Positions 32,900 to 41,608 of a stretch of DNA of 64,000 nucleotides are shown here, one piece after another. The DNA comes from Nostoc sp. CHAB 5844 (GTDB lineage: Bacteria > Cyanobacteriota > Cyanobacteriia > Cyanobacteriales > Nostocaceae): assembly GCF_020829595.1 (NCBI RefSeq), contig NZ_JAIVFW010000004.1:1-64000 (forward strand), in the 5' to 3' direction. Numbering within the stretch: the first letter of the stretch is position 1; every line of letters begins with the position of its first letter. The position numbers were made by a program, and so were the translations under genes. The notes under the pieces are model-generated. The model was not told where the DNA came from. It ran no database searches and was given only the letters and a program-made list of their open reading frames with translations.

Positions 32900-35800
32900 A
32901 TGACTCAGGATCGTTCAACGGCTGAACAGATGTTTGTAGGCAAAGGCGAAATGGCAATGCGAATGCGATCGCTTGATTGGTCGCAAACCCCGCTAGGTGC
33001 TGTGGAAACTTGGACTCAAAGCCTGCGATCAACACTGAGTATTTGCCTCAATTCCCGCTTCCCCATCGCCATCTACTGGGGGCAAGAGAGCTTGTTACTC
33101 TACAACGACGCTTGGCGGCCAATCGTCGGTGACAAGCACCCGTGGGCATTGGGTCGCCCCGCACGCGAAGTCTGGCCTGAGATTTGGGACGACATTGGGC
33201 CTGAATTGGCAGGCGTTTTAGCGACGGGTGAAGGCACATTTCATAACGATGAACTTTTGTCAATGTATCGGTTTGGTTATACTGAAGAGTGCTTTTTCGA
33301 GTACACCTTCAATCCTATCCAGGGGCAGGGGGGCGTGATTGATGGTGTGTTTAACGTTGTCAGTGAAACCACCTATCGCGTGTTGAACGAGCGCCGCACT
33401 CGACTGCTTCGGGAAGCAGCTAAAACCGAAACCGCGAAAACTGCCGAAGAGTTTTGCTACTTGATGGTTGAGGCTTTCAAGTCCGATCCGTTTGACATTC
33501 CTTTTGCCCTGCTCTACCTAATTGACCAGGACGGGAAACACGCTCGGCTATGTGGCAGCACTGATGCCTCAGACAGTTCTATCAGTCCAGCAGTAGTAGA
33601 TCTGACTGCGGCGGATGATACTGATAGCTGGGCGATCGCTCTGGCTGCTCGTACTGGCAAGTTCCAAGAGATCAATGACCTAGAATCTCGCTTTGGAAAA
33701 CTCCCTGGTAGCCCCTGGTCAGAGCCACCACAGGAAGCAATGGTATTGCCAATTGCTACCACTGGGCAAGGTAAAGTAACCGGAGTGCTGGTGGCTGTCG
33801 CTAGCCCGCGTCGCCGACTCGACGATAATTACCGAGATTTCTTTATTCAAGTTGTTGGGCAGATGGCAGGGGCGATCGCCAATGCTCGAGCTTATGAACA
33901 AGAGCGTCAACGAGCGGAAGCTTTAGTAGAACTTGATCGCGCTAAAACCGTCTTCTTCAGTAACATTAGCCATGAATTTCGCACTCCCTTGACGCTCATG
34001 TTGAGTCCCCTGGAGGAACTGGCTAACACCTTGGATGAACGTTTACAACCCAATGAGCAAGAACAGTTACAACTAGTACAGCGCAACGGATTGCGCTTAC
34101 AAAAATTAGTCAACACACTGCTCGATTTTTCGCGGATTGAAGCGGGACGGGTGCAGGCGATGTATGAGCCGACCGATTTAGCTGCATTCACCAGCGACTT
34201 AGCCAGTGTATTTCGCTCCCTGATTGAACAAGCCGGATTGCAGCTGAAAGTAGAGTGTCCGGCACTGCCAGAATTTGTGTATGTTGATCGTGATATGTGG
34301 GAAAAGATTGTGCTAAATCTGCTGTCGAATGCTTTCAAGTTCACATTCACCGGCAGCATCACGGTGAGATTACGCGCGATCGCCGATCAAGTTGAATTAC
34401 AGGTTGCAGATACGGGTGTTGGTATTCCAAGAGCAGAATTACCGCGATTGTTTGAACGATTTCATCGTGTCAGTGGCACTAAATCACGCACCTATGAAGG
34501 CTCAGGGATTGGACTCGCCCTTGTACAAGAACTTGTGAAACTGCACGGAGGTTCGATTCAGGTCACGAGCGTTTTAGATCAAGGCACCACGTTTACTGTG
34601 GCGATTCCCCTTGGTTCGACGCATCTACCGCAAGAGCAAATTCAAACCCCCCGGACTCGACAATCGACCGCGCTAGGAACGGCTGCGTTTGTCGAGGAAG
34701 CATCGCGTTGGCTGACGGAAGAGGCAGGGGAGCAGAGGAGCAGGGGAGCAGGGGAGCAGGGGAGCTTAATTTCTCCTCCGCCCCTCCGCCCCTCTGCCCG
34801 GATTCTCCTGGCTGATGACAATGCTGATATGCGCGAATATGTCACGCGCTTGTTGAGCCAGTACTATGAAGTGGTAGCGGTGAGTGATGGTATGGCGGCA
34901 TGGGAGGCAATCCAAGAACGTGCTGTCGATTTGGTGCTAACGGATGTGATGATGCCGCGCTTGGATGGGTTTGGCTTGTTGCGTCAACTGCGAGAACATC
35001 CTCAAACGCAAGAGATTTCGATTATTTTGTTATCAGCACGGGCGGGAGAAGAATCCCGCATTGAAGGACTCGAAGCCGGAGCCGATGATTATCTGATTAA
35101 ACCGTTCTCAGCGCGGGAACTGCTGGCAAAGGTCGAAGCCACCCTGAAACTGGCACGGCTGCGCCAAGAAGCACAAGCGCGAGAGCGAACCATTCTCAAG
35201 CGCGTCACCGATGCTTTTATGGCACTGGATCGCGAGTTTCGCTTTACTTATGCCAATGAAGCAGCTCAACAAGTGTTGCAAACTCCCTTAGAGGCATTGC
35301 TGGGCAGAACCATGTGGGAATGCTTTCCTGCCACAGTTGGCGCTCAGTTTGAATTCCAGTATCGCCGATCGCTCAGCGAACAAGTGGCAGTAGATTTTGC
35401 GGAATATTATGCCCCGTTGGATTTGTGGGTTGAGGTTCACGTTTATCCATCATTCACTGGATTGTCGATTTTCTTTCGAGATATCAGCGATCGCAAACGC
35501 ACTGAACAGGGCGAGCAGTTTCTCGGTCAGCTAGATGCGCGGTTACGCCAACTGGCTGATGCCGATGAGATGCTATGGTCAGCGATGAGTCAGGTGGGAG
35601 AATATCTCAACGTTGATCGCTGTCTCTGGCACGATGTCGATTTAGACAATGGGCTGGTGATTATCAAGCAAGACTGGCGGCGGCAAGAGATTCCCAGCGC
35701 TGTTGGTATTCATCAATTATCAGATTTCAGTTTGCCAGACTTGCTAATTCAGTGTCAGGCAGGTCAAACGGTTGTTGTCTCAGATGTCATGACCAATCCT

Positions 35801-37933
35801 GACACAGCAACGTTTGCACAGACATACACTTCCTTTGACACTCGTGCTTTTATTACAGTTCCCTGCGTTTATGAAGGGCGCTGGGTCGCAAGTCTGGTGG
35901 TCAATGCCCAAATGGTGCGGGATTGGCGAGCGGATGAAGTGGCATTATTACAAGAAGTTGTCTCTCGCCTCTGGTCGCTGATTGAGCATACACGAGCCGT
36001 TGAAAAACTGCGTCAGAGCGAAGCTGAATTTCGCCAGATGGCCAATGCTATGCCGCAAATTGTTTATGTTTCTAATGCGGATGGGGTGTTGGAGTTCATC
36101 AACGATCGCTGGACAGAATACACTGGGCTAACCTTAGAGCAAAGCCGCGATCCGGCGTTGATGGGACAATCCATTCCCCTCGAAGATACTCAGCAACTCT
36201 TGGCTGATTTTGCTCAGGCACAAAAGGCGCGATCGCCCTATCAATCACAGTTTCGCTTGGTTCAGGCGAACGGCAGCTACCTGTATTTTCTCACCCGCGC
36301 CGTTCCACTGCTCGACCAGCAAGGACAGGTTCGCAAATGGTATGGCACTTCAACTGAAATCACCGGACTTAAACAGTTGGAAGCCGAACTGCGTCAAAAG
36401 AACGCGATTTTGGACATTGTTAACGAGTCTGCTCCTACACCCATTTTTGTGAAAGACCGACAAGGACGAATTATTTATGCCAACCCTGCCACGTTGAAAG
36501 TTTTGGGCAAGACGGCCCAGGAAGTGATTGGCTATCGTGATTGCGATCTCTACGCCAATCTGGAAGATGCCGCCAGAGTGATAGAAAACGATCGCCGCAT
36601 TATGGAATCTGGACAAATGGAAGTCGTGGAAGAATCTCCCGATGGTATTCGCACGTTTTTAGGTATGAAAGTTCCTTACCGCAATGAAGCGGGAGAGATA
36701 GTTGGGTTAATTGGCATCTCCAATGACATTACTGATCGCGTTCAAGTTGAACGCGATCGTGAGCGCATTCTACAGCAAGAACAGGCAGCAAGAGAAGCCG
36801 CCGAGAACGCCAACCGCATCAAAGACGAATTTTTAGCGGTGCTGTCCCATGAATTGCGATCGCCCCTTAATCCCATTTTGGGTTGGACGAAGCTATTGCA
36901 ACAGGGAAAATTAGACGCGGCAAAAACCCAGACGGCACTGGCTACGATCGCCCGCAATGCCCAACTACAAGCACAACTGATTGACGATCTGCTTGACATC
37001 TCTCGCATTCTCCAAGGGAAACTCAGCCTGAATATCATGCCTGTTGATTTGAGCCTGGTGATTGCTGCCGCTTTAGAAACTGTGCGATTAGCTGCCGAAG
37101 CGAAACTACTCCAGATTCAGACCACGCTTCCACTCACGACTAGGGCAGTCATGGGCGATGCCGGACGATTGCAGCAGGTGGTGTGGAATCTGTTATCGAA
37201 TGCTGTGAAATTCACTCCTCCAGGCGGTCAAATTACAATCGCCTTGACTCAAGGAGCAACTCATGCCCAAATCCAAGTCAGAGATACTGGAAAAGGGATT
37301 AATCCTGAGTTTCTGCCCTACGTGTTTGAACATTTTCGCCAGGAAGATGCTGCCACGACGCGCAAGTTTGGTGGGCTAGGGTTGGGACTGGCGATCGCGC
37401 GGCAAATTGTTGAACTGCATGGCGGCACAATTGCAGTCGAGAGTCTAGGAGAAGACAATGGTGCCACCTTTACAGTCAAACTGCCGCTGGCAAAGCTATC
37501 GAATCCGTCGTCAACAGAGACCTCAGTCTCAACGAATAACGATTTGAGTGGTATTTACATCCTGGTGGTGGATGATGAGCCAGATTCCCGTGAGTTTGTT
37601 GTCTTTGTTCTAGAGCAAGCAGGTGCGCTCGTCAAGAGTGCCTCATCCGCAATTGAGGCACTGCAAGCGATTGAGCAGTTTATTCCCGATTTGATTGTCA
37701 GCGATATTGGGATGCCAGAGATGGATGGCTATATGTTAATGCAGCAGATTCGGGCGAGCGAGCAAGGCAGGCAAATTCCAGCCATTGCCTTGACTGCTTA
37801 TGCGGGAGAGTTTGATCGGCAACAAGCCAGGGCATCTGGTTTTCAACGCCATTTAGCAAAACCAGTTGAACCAACCACAATCATCGCAGTTGCTGCCCAT
37901 CTTTGTGGGCATAAAGGAGAATATACCCAATGA
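32900..37933 (+). CDS. Double-core hybrid histidine kinase (two kinase and two receiver modules)
   Basis: Very large signalling protein, 1677 residues from ATG 32900 (AGGCGG upstream); the frame extends to ATG 32864. Positions below count from 32864. The order is a PAS-like domain (about 35-175), a GAF (190-345), HisKA 1 with His at 370 (ISHEFRTPLTL), HATPase 1 (480-600) and a receiver with Asp near 692 (TDVMMPRLDG). Then come a PAS (765-870), a GAF (880-1040), two PAS domains (1045-1295), HisKA 2 with His at 1329 (LSHELRSP), HATPase 2 (1430-1545) and a receiver with Asp near 1614. Both kinase cores look intact, allowing an internal phosphorelay. The linker before receiver 1 is encoded by 8-bp tandem repeats. 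The last third resembles the preceding kinase at near-identity. Confidence 0.88.
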   Translation: MTQDRSTAEQMFVGKGEMAMRMRSLDWSQTPLGAVETWTQSLRSTLSICLNSRFPIAIYWGQESLLLYNDAWRPIVGDKHPWALGRPAREVWPEIWDDIGPELAGVLATGEGTFHNDELLSMYRFGYTEECFFEYTFNPIQGQGGVIDGVFNVVSETTYRVLNERRTRLLREAAKTETAKTAEEFCYLMVEAFKSDPFDIPFALLYLIDQDGKHARLCGSTDASDSSISPAVVDLTAADDTDSWAIALAARTGKFQEINDLESRFGKLPGSPWSEPPQEAMVLPIATTGQGKVTGVLVAVASPRRRLDDNYRDFFIQVVGQMAGAIANARAYEQERQRAEALVELDRAKTVFFSNISHEFRTPLTLMLSPLEELANTLDERLQPNEQEQLQLVQRNGLRLQKLVNTLLDFSRIEAGRVQAMYEPTDLAAFTSDLASVFRSLIEQAGLQLKVECPALPEFVYVDRDMWEKIVLNLLSNAFKFTFTGSITVRLRAIADQVELQVADTGVGIPRAELPRLFERFHRVSGTKSRTYEGSGIGLALVQELVKLHGGSIQVTSVLDQGTTFTVAIPLGSTHLPQEQIQTPRTRQSTALGTAAFVEEASRWLTEEAGEQRSRGAGEQGSLISPPPLRPSARILLADDNADMREYVTRLLSQYYEVVAVSDGMAAWEAIQERAVDLVLTDVMMPRLDGFGLLRQLREHPQTQEISIILLSARAGEESRIEGLEAGADDYLIKPFSARELLAKVEATLKLARLRQEAQARERTILKRVTDAFMALDREFRFTYANEAAQQVLQTPLEALLGRTMWECFPATVGAQFEFQYRRSLSEQVAVDFAEYYAPLDLWVEVHVYPSFTGLSIFFRDISDRKRTEQGEQFLGQLDARLRQLADADEMLWSAMSQVGEYLNVDRCLWHDVDLDNGLVIIKQDWRRQEIPSAVGIHQLSDFSLPDLLIQCQAGQTVVVSDVMTNPDTATFAQTYTSFDTRAFITVPCVYEGRWVASLVVNAQMVRDWRADEVALLQEVVSRLWSLIEHTRAVEKLRQSEAEFRQMANAMPQIVYVSNADGVLEFINDRWTEYTGLTLEQSRDPALMGQSIPLEDTQQLLADFAQAQKARSPYQSQFRLVQANGSYLYFLTRAVPLLDQQGQVRKWYGTSTEITGLKQLEAELRQKNAILDIVNESAPTPIFVKDRQGRIIYANPATLKVLGKTAQEVIGYRDCDLYANLEDAARVIENDRRIMESGQMEVVEESPDGIRTFLGMKVPYRNEAGEIVGLIGISNDITDRVQVERDRERILQQEQAAREAAENANRIKDEFLAVLSHELRSPLNPILGWTKLLQQGKLDAAKTQTALATIARNAQLQAQLIDDLLDISRILQGKLSLNIMPVDLSLVIAAALETVRLAAEAKLLQIQTTLPLTTRAVMGDAGRLQQVVWNLLSNAVKFTPPGGQITIALTQGATHAQIQVRDTGKGINPEFLPYVFEHFRQEDAATTRKFGGLGLGLAIARQIVELHGGTIAVESLGEDNGATFTVKLPLAKLSNPSSTETSVSTNNDLSGIYILVVDDEPDSREFVVFVLEQAGALVKSASSAIEALQAIEQFIPDLIVSDIGMPEMDGYMLMQQIRASEQGRQIPAIALTAYAGEFDRQQARASGFQRHLAKPVEPTTIIAVAAHLCGHKGEYTQ
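34724..34763 (+). repeat. Five tandem 8-bp units inside the double-core kinase
   Basis: GCAGGGGA, GCAGAGGA, then GCAGGGGA three times, followed by GC. They encode EAGEQRSRGAGEQGS between ATPase 1 and receiver 1. Complementary pyrimidine units (CTCCGCCCCTCC-like, 34775-34798) follow. Each unit is 8 bases, so gain or loss of one shifts the frame. Confidence 0.85.
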
Positions 37934-37978
37934 ATCAGTATTCAATAGCAGAACAATGCAATGATATCGTGTCCATAA

Positions 37979-38656
37979 CTACACCAAACCCGATCGCAGT
38001 GCAACCACGGCTGCTTGGACGCGATCATCAACTGCTAGTTTGTTCATAATCCCCCGCACATGAGTTTTCACAGTGTTGGGACTAAGATATAGTCTTTCGG
38101 CAATTTCTGGGTTACTCAAACCTTCTACCATCAGTTTTAAAACTTCTAACTCTCTTGTCGATAAGTTGGCAGTGTTTCCCTGAGTTGCGGGCGGTTTGAG
38201 ATTATCAATTACACGTCTGGCAATTTGCGGATCTAAATAAGTTGCACCATCAACAGCAGCTGCGATCGCTTTTAACAGTCTTTCTACACTCGCACCTTTG
38301 ATACAATAAGCATCTGCACCACTCGACAGTGCAGCAATCACTTCTGTTTCGGTAGTGTGAGATGTCAGCATCACTACATGAGTTTCTGGTAATGCAGCTT
38401 TAATTTGCTGCGTGGCGGCAATTCCATCCAGGCGCGGTAAACCAATATCCATGACTACCAAATCTGGTTTTAATTTTAAGGCTGCTTGCACCCCTAAGTA
38501 ACCATCTTCTGCTTGTCCGACAATTTCTAACTGGGGTTGCGCCATCAATGATTGTTCTAGTCCCAGTTGCATCATCGGATCATCTTCCACAATCAACACC
38601 CGTAACACAGGTGTATCAGTCGGCAGATTTAAGGGATGGCTAGAATTGGTAGACAT
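37979..38656 (-). CDS. NarL/FixJ-family response regulator
   Basis: Two-domain transcription regulator of 225 residues. The receiver domain has the acidic pocket E24-D25-D26, phospho-acceptor D70 (VVMDIGLPRLDG) and the conserved Lys in YCIKGAS. A LuxR-type HTH follows, LSTRELEVLKLMVEGLSNPE then IAERLYLSPNTVKTHVRGIM. It is convergent with the hybrid kinases, whose terminal receiver could pass phosphate to an HPt and on to a regulator of this kind; direct pairing is not shown. An 18-residue N-terminal extension (MSTNSSHPLN...) precedes the domain. Confidence 0.9.
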   Translation of the reverse strand: MSTNSSHPLNLPTDTPVLRVLIVEDDPMMQLGLEQSLMAQPQLEIVGQAEDGYLGVQAALKLKPDLVVMDIGLPRLDGIAATQQIKAALPETHVVMLTSHTTETEVIAALSSGADAYCIKGASVERLLKAIAAAVDGATYLDPQIARRVIDNLKPPATQGNTANLSTRELEVLKLMVEGLSNPEIAERLYLSPNTVKTHVRGIMNKLAVDDRVQAAVVALRSGLV

Positions 38657-38756
38657 TTTTTTATCTTGTCAAGAGTCAACCCTTCGGCTACGCTCAGGGC
38701 AAGTGGTCAATCGTCAAGAGTCAACAGTCGAATAACTTTTGCCTTTTGACTTTTCT
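38657..38756. repeat. Dispersed repeat between response regulator and era
   Basis: CAAGAGTCAA occurs twice around a palindromic CCCTTCGGCTACGCTCAGGG core (about 38683-38702), a common form of small dispersed repeat in Nostoc-like genomes. It separates the regulator from era on the same strand. Confidence 0.6.
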
Positions 38757-39713
38757 TTATTCTTCCACGCGATAGCCAAACTCTGCCAAATTTAACCGAG
38801 ACTGTCGCCATTTTGGCTGGACTCTGACGAAGAGTTCCAGGTATACCTTGCCAGAGATGAGTTTTTGAATTTGTTCGCGGGCTGCACTGCCAATGGCCTT
38901 GAGCATTGAGCCGCCTTTACCAATTAAAATGCCTTTTTGAGAATCTCGTTCGACGTGGATGGTGGCGAGTACGCGGGTAATAGCTGATGTTTCTTCTACT
39001 TTATCAATGGCGATCGCCACAGAGTGAGGCACTTCTTCACGGGTTAACAGCAAAATTTGTTCCCGAATTAATTCGCCCATAATAAACCGTTCTGGTTGGT
39101 CTGTTACCAAGTCGGGAGGATAGTATAAGGGGCCGGTTTCTAAATTATCAATGAGTAATTCTTGCAGTTCTGGCAATCCTGCGCCAGTCTTGGCAGAAAA
39201 TTTCACTATAGGCCATTGATTAGCATCACCTAGTTGCTGGTAACTTTCGTCAATAAACTGGGAATTCTCTAATTGTTGGTCGGTTTTATTCAGTCCCAAA
39301 ATTACGGGTGTGTGGCTGTGAGTTAATAACTCAGCAATATAGCGATCGCCTGCGCCACAAGCTGCTGTACTATCTACTACAAACAGCACCACATCTACTG
39401 ATTCAATCGCAATTTTGGCATTCTGAACTAAAACTTCCCCCAATTGATGATGGGGTTTATGAATTCCCGGTGTATCGACGAAAATTAACTGTGCTTCTGT
39501 TGTGGTCAGAATTCCGCGTAAACGATTACGTGTAGTTTGTGCTACTGGTGATGTTATGGCAATTTTTTGCCCAACTAATTGATTCATCAGAGTAGATTTA
39601 CCGACATTTGGACGACCAATAATGCCGATAAATCCCGACTTATACTCAGGAGGAGCTTGAGGAATTAATACTTCTCCTGAAAAAGAGAAGATGTGATTAT
39701 CAATACTTGTCAC
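38757..39713 (-). CDS. era: GTPase Era
   Basis: Essential GTPase that binds 16S rRNA near its 3' end and assists 30S subunit maturation. It has 318 residues, G1 GRPNVGKS at 33-40, G3 DTPG at 80-83 and G4 NKTD at 142-145, with a C-terminal KH domain whose GKGGSMLKAIG loop is clear. The N terminus is about 25 residues longer than E. coli Era, usual in cyanobacteria. The gene is followed by the response regulator in the same direction and preceded by a 1.1-kb non-coding stretch. Confidence 0.96.
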   Translation of the reverse strand: MTSIDNHIFSFSGEVLIPQAPPEYKSGFIGIIGRPNVGKSTLMNQLVGQKIAITSPVAQTTRNRLRGILTTTEAQLIFVDTPGIHKPHHQLGEVLVQNAKIAIESVDVVLFVVDSTAACGAGDRYIAELLTHSHTPVILGLNKTDQQLENSQFIDESYQQLGDANQWPIVKFSAKTGAGLPELQELLIDNLETGPLYYPPDLVTDQPERFIMGELIREQILLLTREEVPHSVAIAIDKVEETSAITRVLATIHVERDSQKGILIGKGGSMLKAIGSAAREQIQKLISGKVYLELFVRVQPKWRQSRLNLAEFGYRVEE

Positions 39714-40813
39714 CTTTTACTCCACCTTTATATTTTATAGATGGGATAAGTTAGTTCTGGGCTTAGACGCACAACAAACATACATTCACCCTGGAATTTT
39801 TGGGGGTTTGTCATTGCTTCAGTTTAATCTACATACTAGAGATATTTGGCTTTAAATATCTCAAAACATAGATATTTAAAGCCAACAAACATAATCTTAT
39901 CTCTCTTCCATAAAGTTGTGTTACCTTGAACAAGTTCCTGTAATCTTTATTACAATATTTTTTCCTTCTTGGATAAGAAGGTCTAAGTTATTATTTTCTT
40001 GCTAGACTTAATAAATAATTCTTAGCACAAACTTGCCTTATTTCACAATTTAATTAACAATTAATTATCTCTATTTAATAAAGTTATTAACTACAGTTAA
40101 TAATACACATTTTTGATGAAAACTGAGAATTTGAGCTAGTCTATTTTTAACTATAACTAGATTAATTGAGTCAACTCTAGAATGAATTTTGTCACAGGCG
40201 ATGCCTGCGCTACACGTAATATTTACTTTTGTTGCTATGCGTAACAAAAAATATTACATAAACATAATTTAAATCAAACCTGATATTTTATAGTTGACAT
40301 TTACCAAACACAGGGTAACTTAAACTAGTTAAAAAATTAATTTTTTATGTAATTCTAGTATTTTTATTTTAAATTATAGTTAGATAATTTTGTCGGACGA
40401 CCTCTTGATGAAGCAGAAGTTGAGATTTAGTTCAAGATACTAAATCATCAGCTTCTTTCTCTGAATCTTAAAATATTTATCAGAAGAATTCAGGAGTCAG
40501 GCTTCGGCTTGAGCGTCAGCGTTCGACTGAGCGCTCACGCCGAAGTCCGAACGGAGTCAGAATTGAGAATTGAATTCTGGACGACTGGGTAATGAATATT
40601 GGTTTAAAACCTTGCCCCTTGTGGGCAAAAAAATTAAAACTAATGCCCTGTCTTGAAAAGTTCAGATCGCCTCTTCGAGGTTCGGCAGTCGCTCCTGGGG
40701 CGCTGCCTCACCGTTCGACGGCGCTCCAACTTTTCGCTTTATGGGTAGAATATTCTGAATTCTGAATTCTGGCTCCTTTTTTATTTTCAGTATTTGGCCA
40801 AGTTTCGATAAAC
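39714..40813. other. 1.1-kb non-coding region with hairpins and dispersed repeats
   Basis: A perfect 16-bp stem, TTGGCTTTAAATATCT (39846-39861) and AGATATTTAAAGCCAA (39870-39885), encloses an 8-base loop. Near 40215-40250, TTTTGTTGC and GTAACAAAA form a second small stem within a TAATATTT/AAATATTA pair. GC-rich dispersed repeats occur at about 40196-40215 (CAGGCGATGCCTGCGC), 40500-40560 and 40670-40735 (TTCGGCAGTCGCTCC...GGCGCTCC). AATTCTGAATTCTG-type strings lie near 40560 and 40750. No credible gene is seen. The era promoter should be at the left end. Confidence 0.5.
39846..39885. repeat. Perfect 16-bp inverted repeat
   Basis: Sixteen uninterrupted pairs with loop CAAAACAT, upstream of era and isolated from other genes. 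It is neither followed by a T tract in either direction nor part of an ORF. It may be a MITE remnant or a structured RNA. Confidence 0.7.
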
Positions 40814-41552
40814 TTAATAACAAGATAGACTCAAGCTAAATTCTGGTAAGACATTTTCACCTGATAATTCTGTAGGCAAATTTCGTACTTCCACATCCTG
40901 TTTTAGGCGATAAATTTCCACTTGTTGCTGTTGAGGATTAATCAACCATCCTAATCGCACACCTGCATCCATATATTCTTGCATTTTAGAATGCAACATT
41001 GCCAAATCATCTGTTGCTGACCTTAACTCAATGACAAAATTTGGTGCAATAGAAGGGAATTTCCGTCTTTGTTCAGGAGTAAGTGCTTGCCAACGTTCCA
41101 GCTTTATCCAAGCGACATCTGGAGAACGATCAGCACCATTGGGTAACTTAAATATAGTAGAAGAACTAAAAACATAACCCAGTCCAGTTTGGCGATTCCA
41201 AATTCCTAAATCAATAATTAAGTCAGCTTCTCGATTACCACTTTCTCCACCAACAGGTGACATAATAATTAATTGTCCTTTGGTAGTGCGCTCAAATTTC
41301 AACTCACGGTTATTTTGACATAATTGATAAAACTGTTCGTCTGTGAGGTGAACGGTAAGCTAATAATCATTTAATTTGCTTGTTGAGACCGCAAGGGGAG
41401 CCAGCGCGTTGGGCGGGTTTCCCGACTTGAAGCGACTGGCGTGGCAGGGGAGCAGAGGAGCAGGGGAGAGGGTTTGAAGTTTTTCCCCAAAATTTCAATT
41501 GTGCAACTTGTAAGCACAAAAGCTTATCTAAATTTAATGTCAAAGAACTCAT
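40814..41552 (-). pseudogene. Uma2 family protein gene interrupted by repeats
   Basis: The minus strand opens at 41552 with MSSLTLNLDKLL, the typical first residues of Uma2 (DUF820, PD-(D/E)XK fold) proteins. About 160 bases of repeat DNA follow, and the Uma2 frame resumes near 41352 with VHLTDEQFYQLCQNNRELKF and continues to 40814 (FKLPNGADRSPDVAWIKL, FVIELRS, LGWLINPQQQQVEIYR). The second part alone is a 162-residue frame starting from a poor TTG. A stop occurs two codons before VHLTD, and the first part runs into a stop in the insert. The catalytic region itself (DVAW, ELRS...MQEYM) is still intact, so the break is recent. Confidence 0.75.
41355..41515. repeat. Composite repeat insertion in the Uma2 gene
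   Basis: The insert joins a palindromic dispersed repeat (GCCAGCGCGTTGGGCGGG ... CGACTGGC, about 41400-41443), three 8-bp units (GCAGGGGA, GCAGAGGA, GCAGGGGA at 41444-41467) and AT-rich sequence. Exact ends are estimated from where the Uma2 frame stops and resumes. Confidence 0.6.
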
Positions 41553-41608
41553 AACAATACATTTAGCTTGAAAAGAGGGAGTGGGGGAATGGATGTGGGA
41601 ATGATCAG

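Noticed and set aside
34724-34763. Regular repeats considered as a CRISPR array
   Set aside because: Units are 8 bases with no spacers; likewise the Calx-beta repeats are coding. No CRISPR repeat-spacer pattern or cas gene is in the window.
39714-40813. Possible tRNA or other RNA gene in the long non-coding region
   Set aside because: No cloverleaf, GGTTCRA T-loop or known RNA core was found; only hairpins and dispersed repeats.
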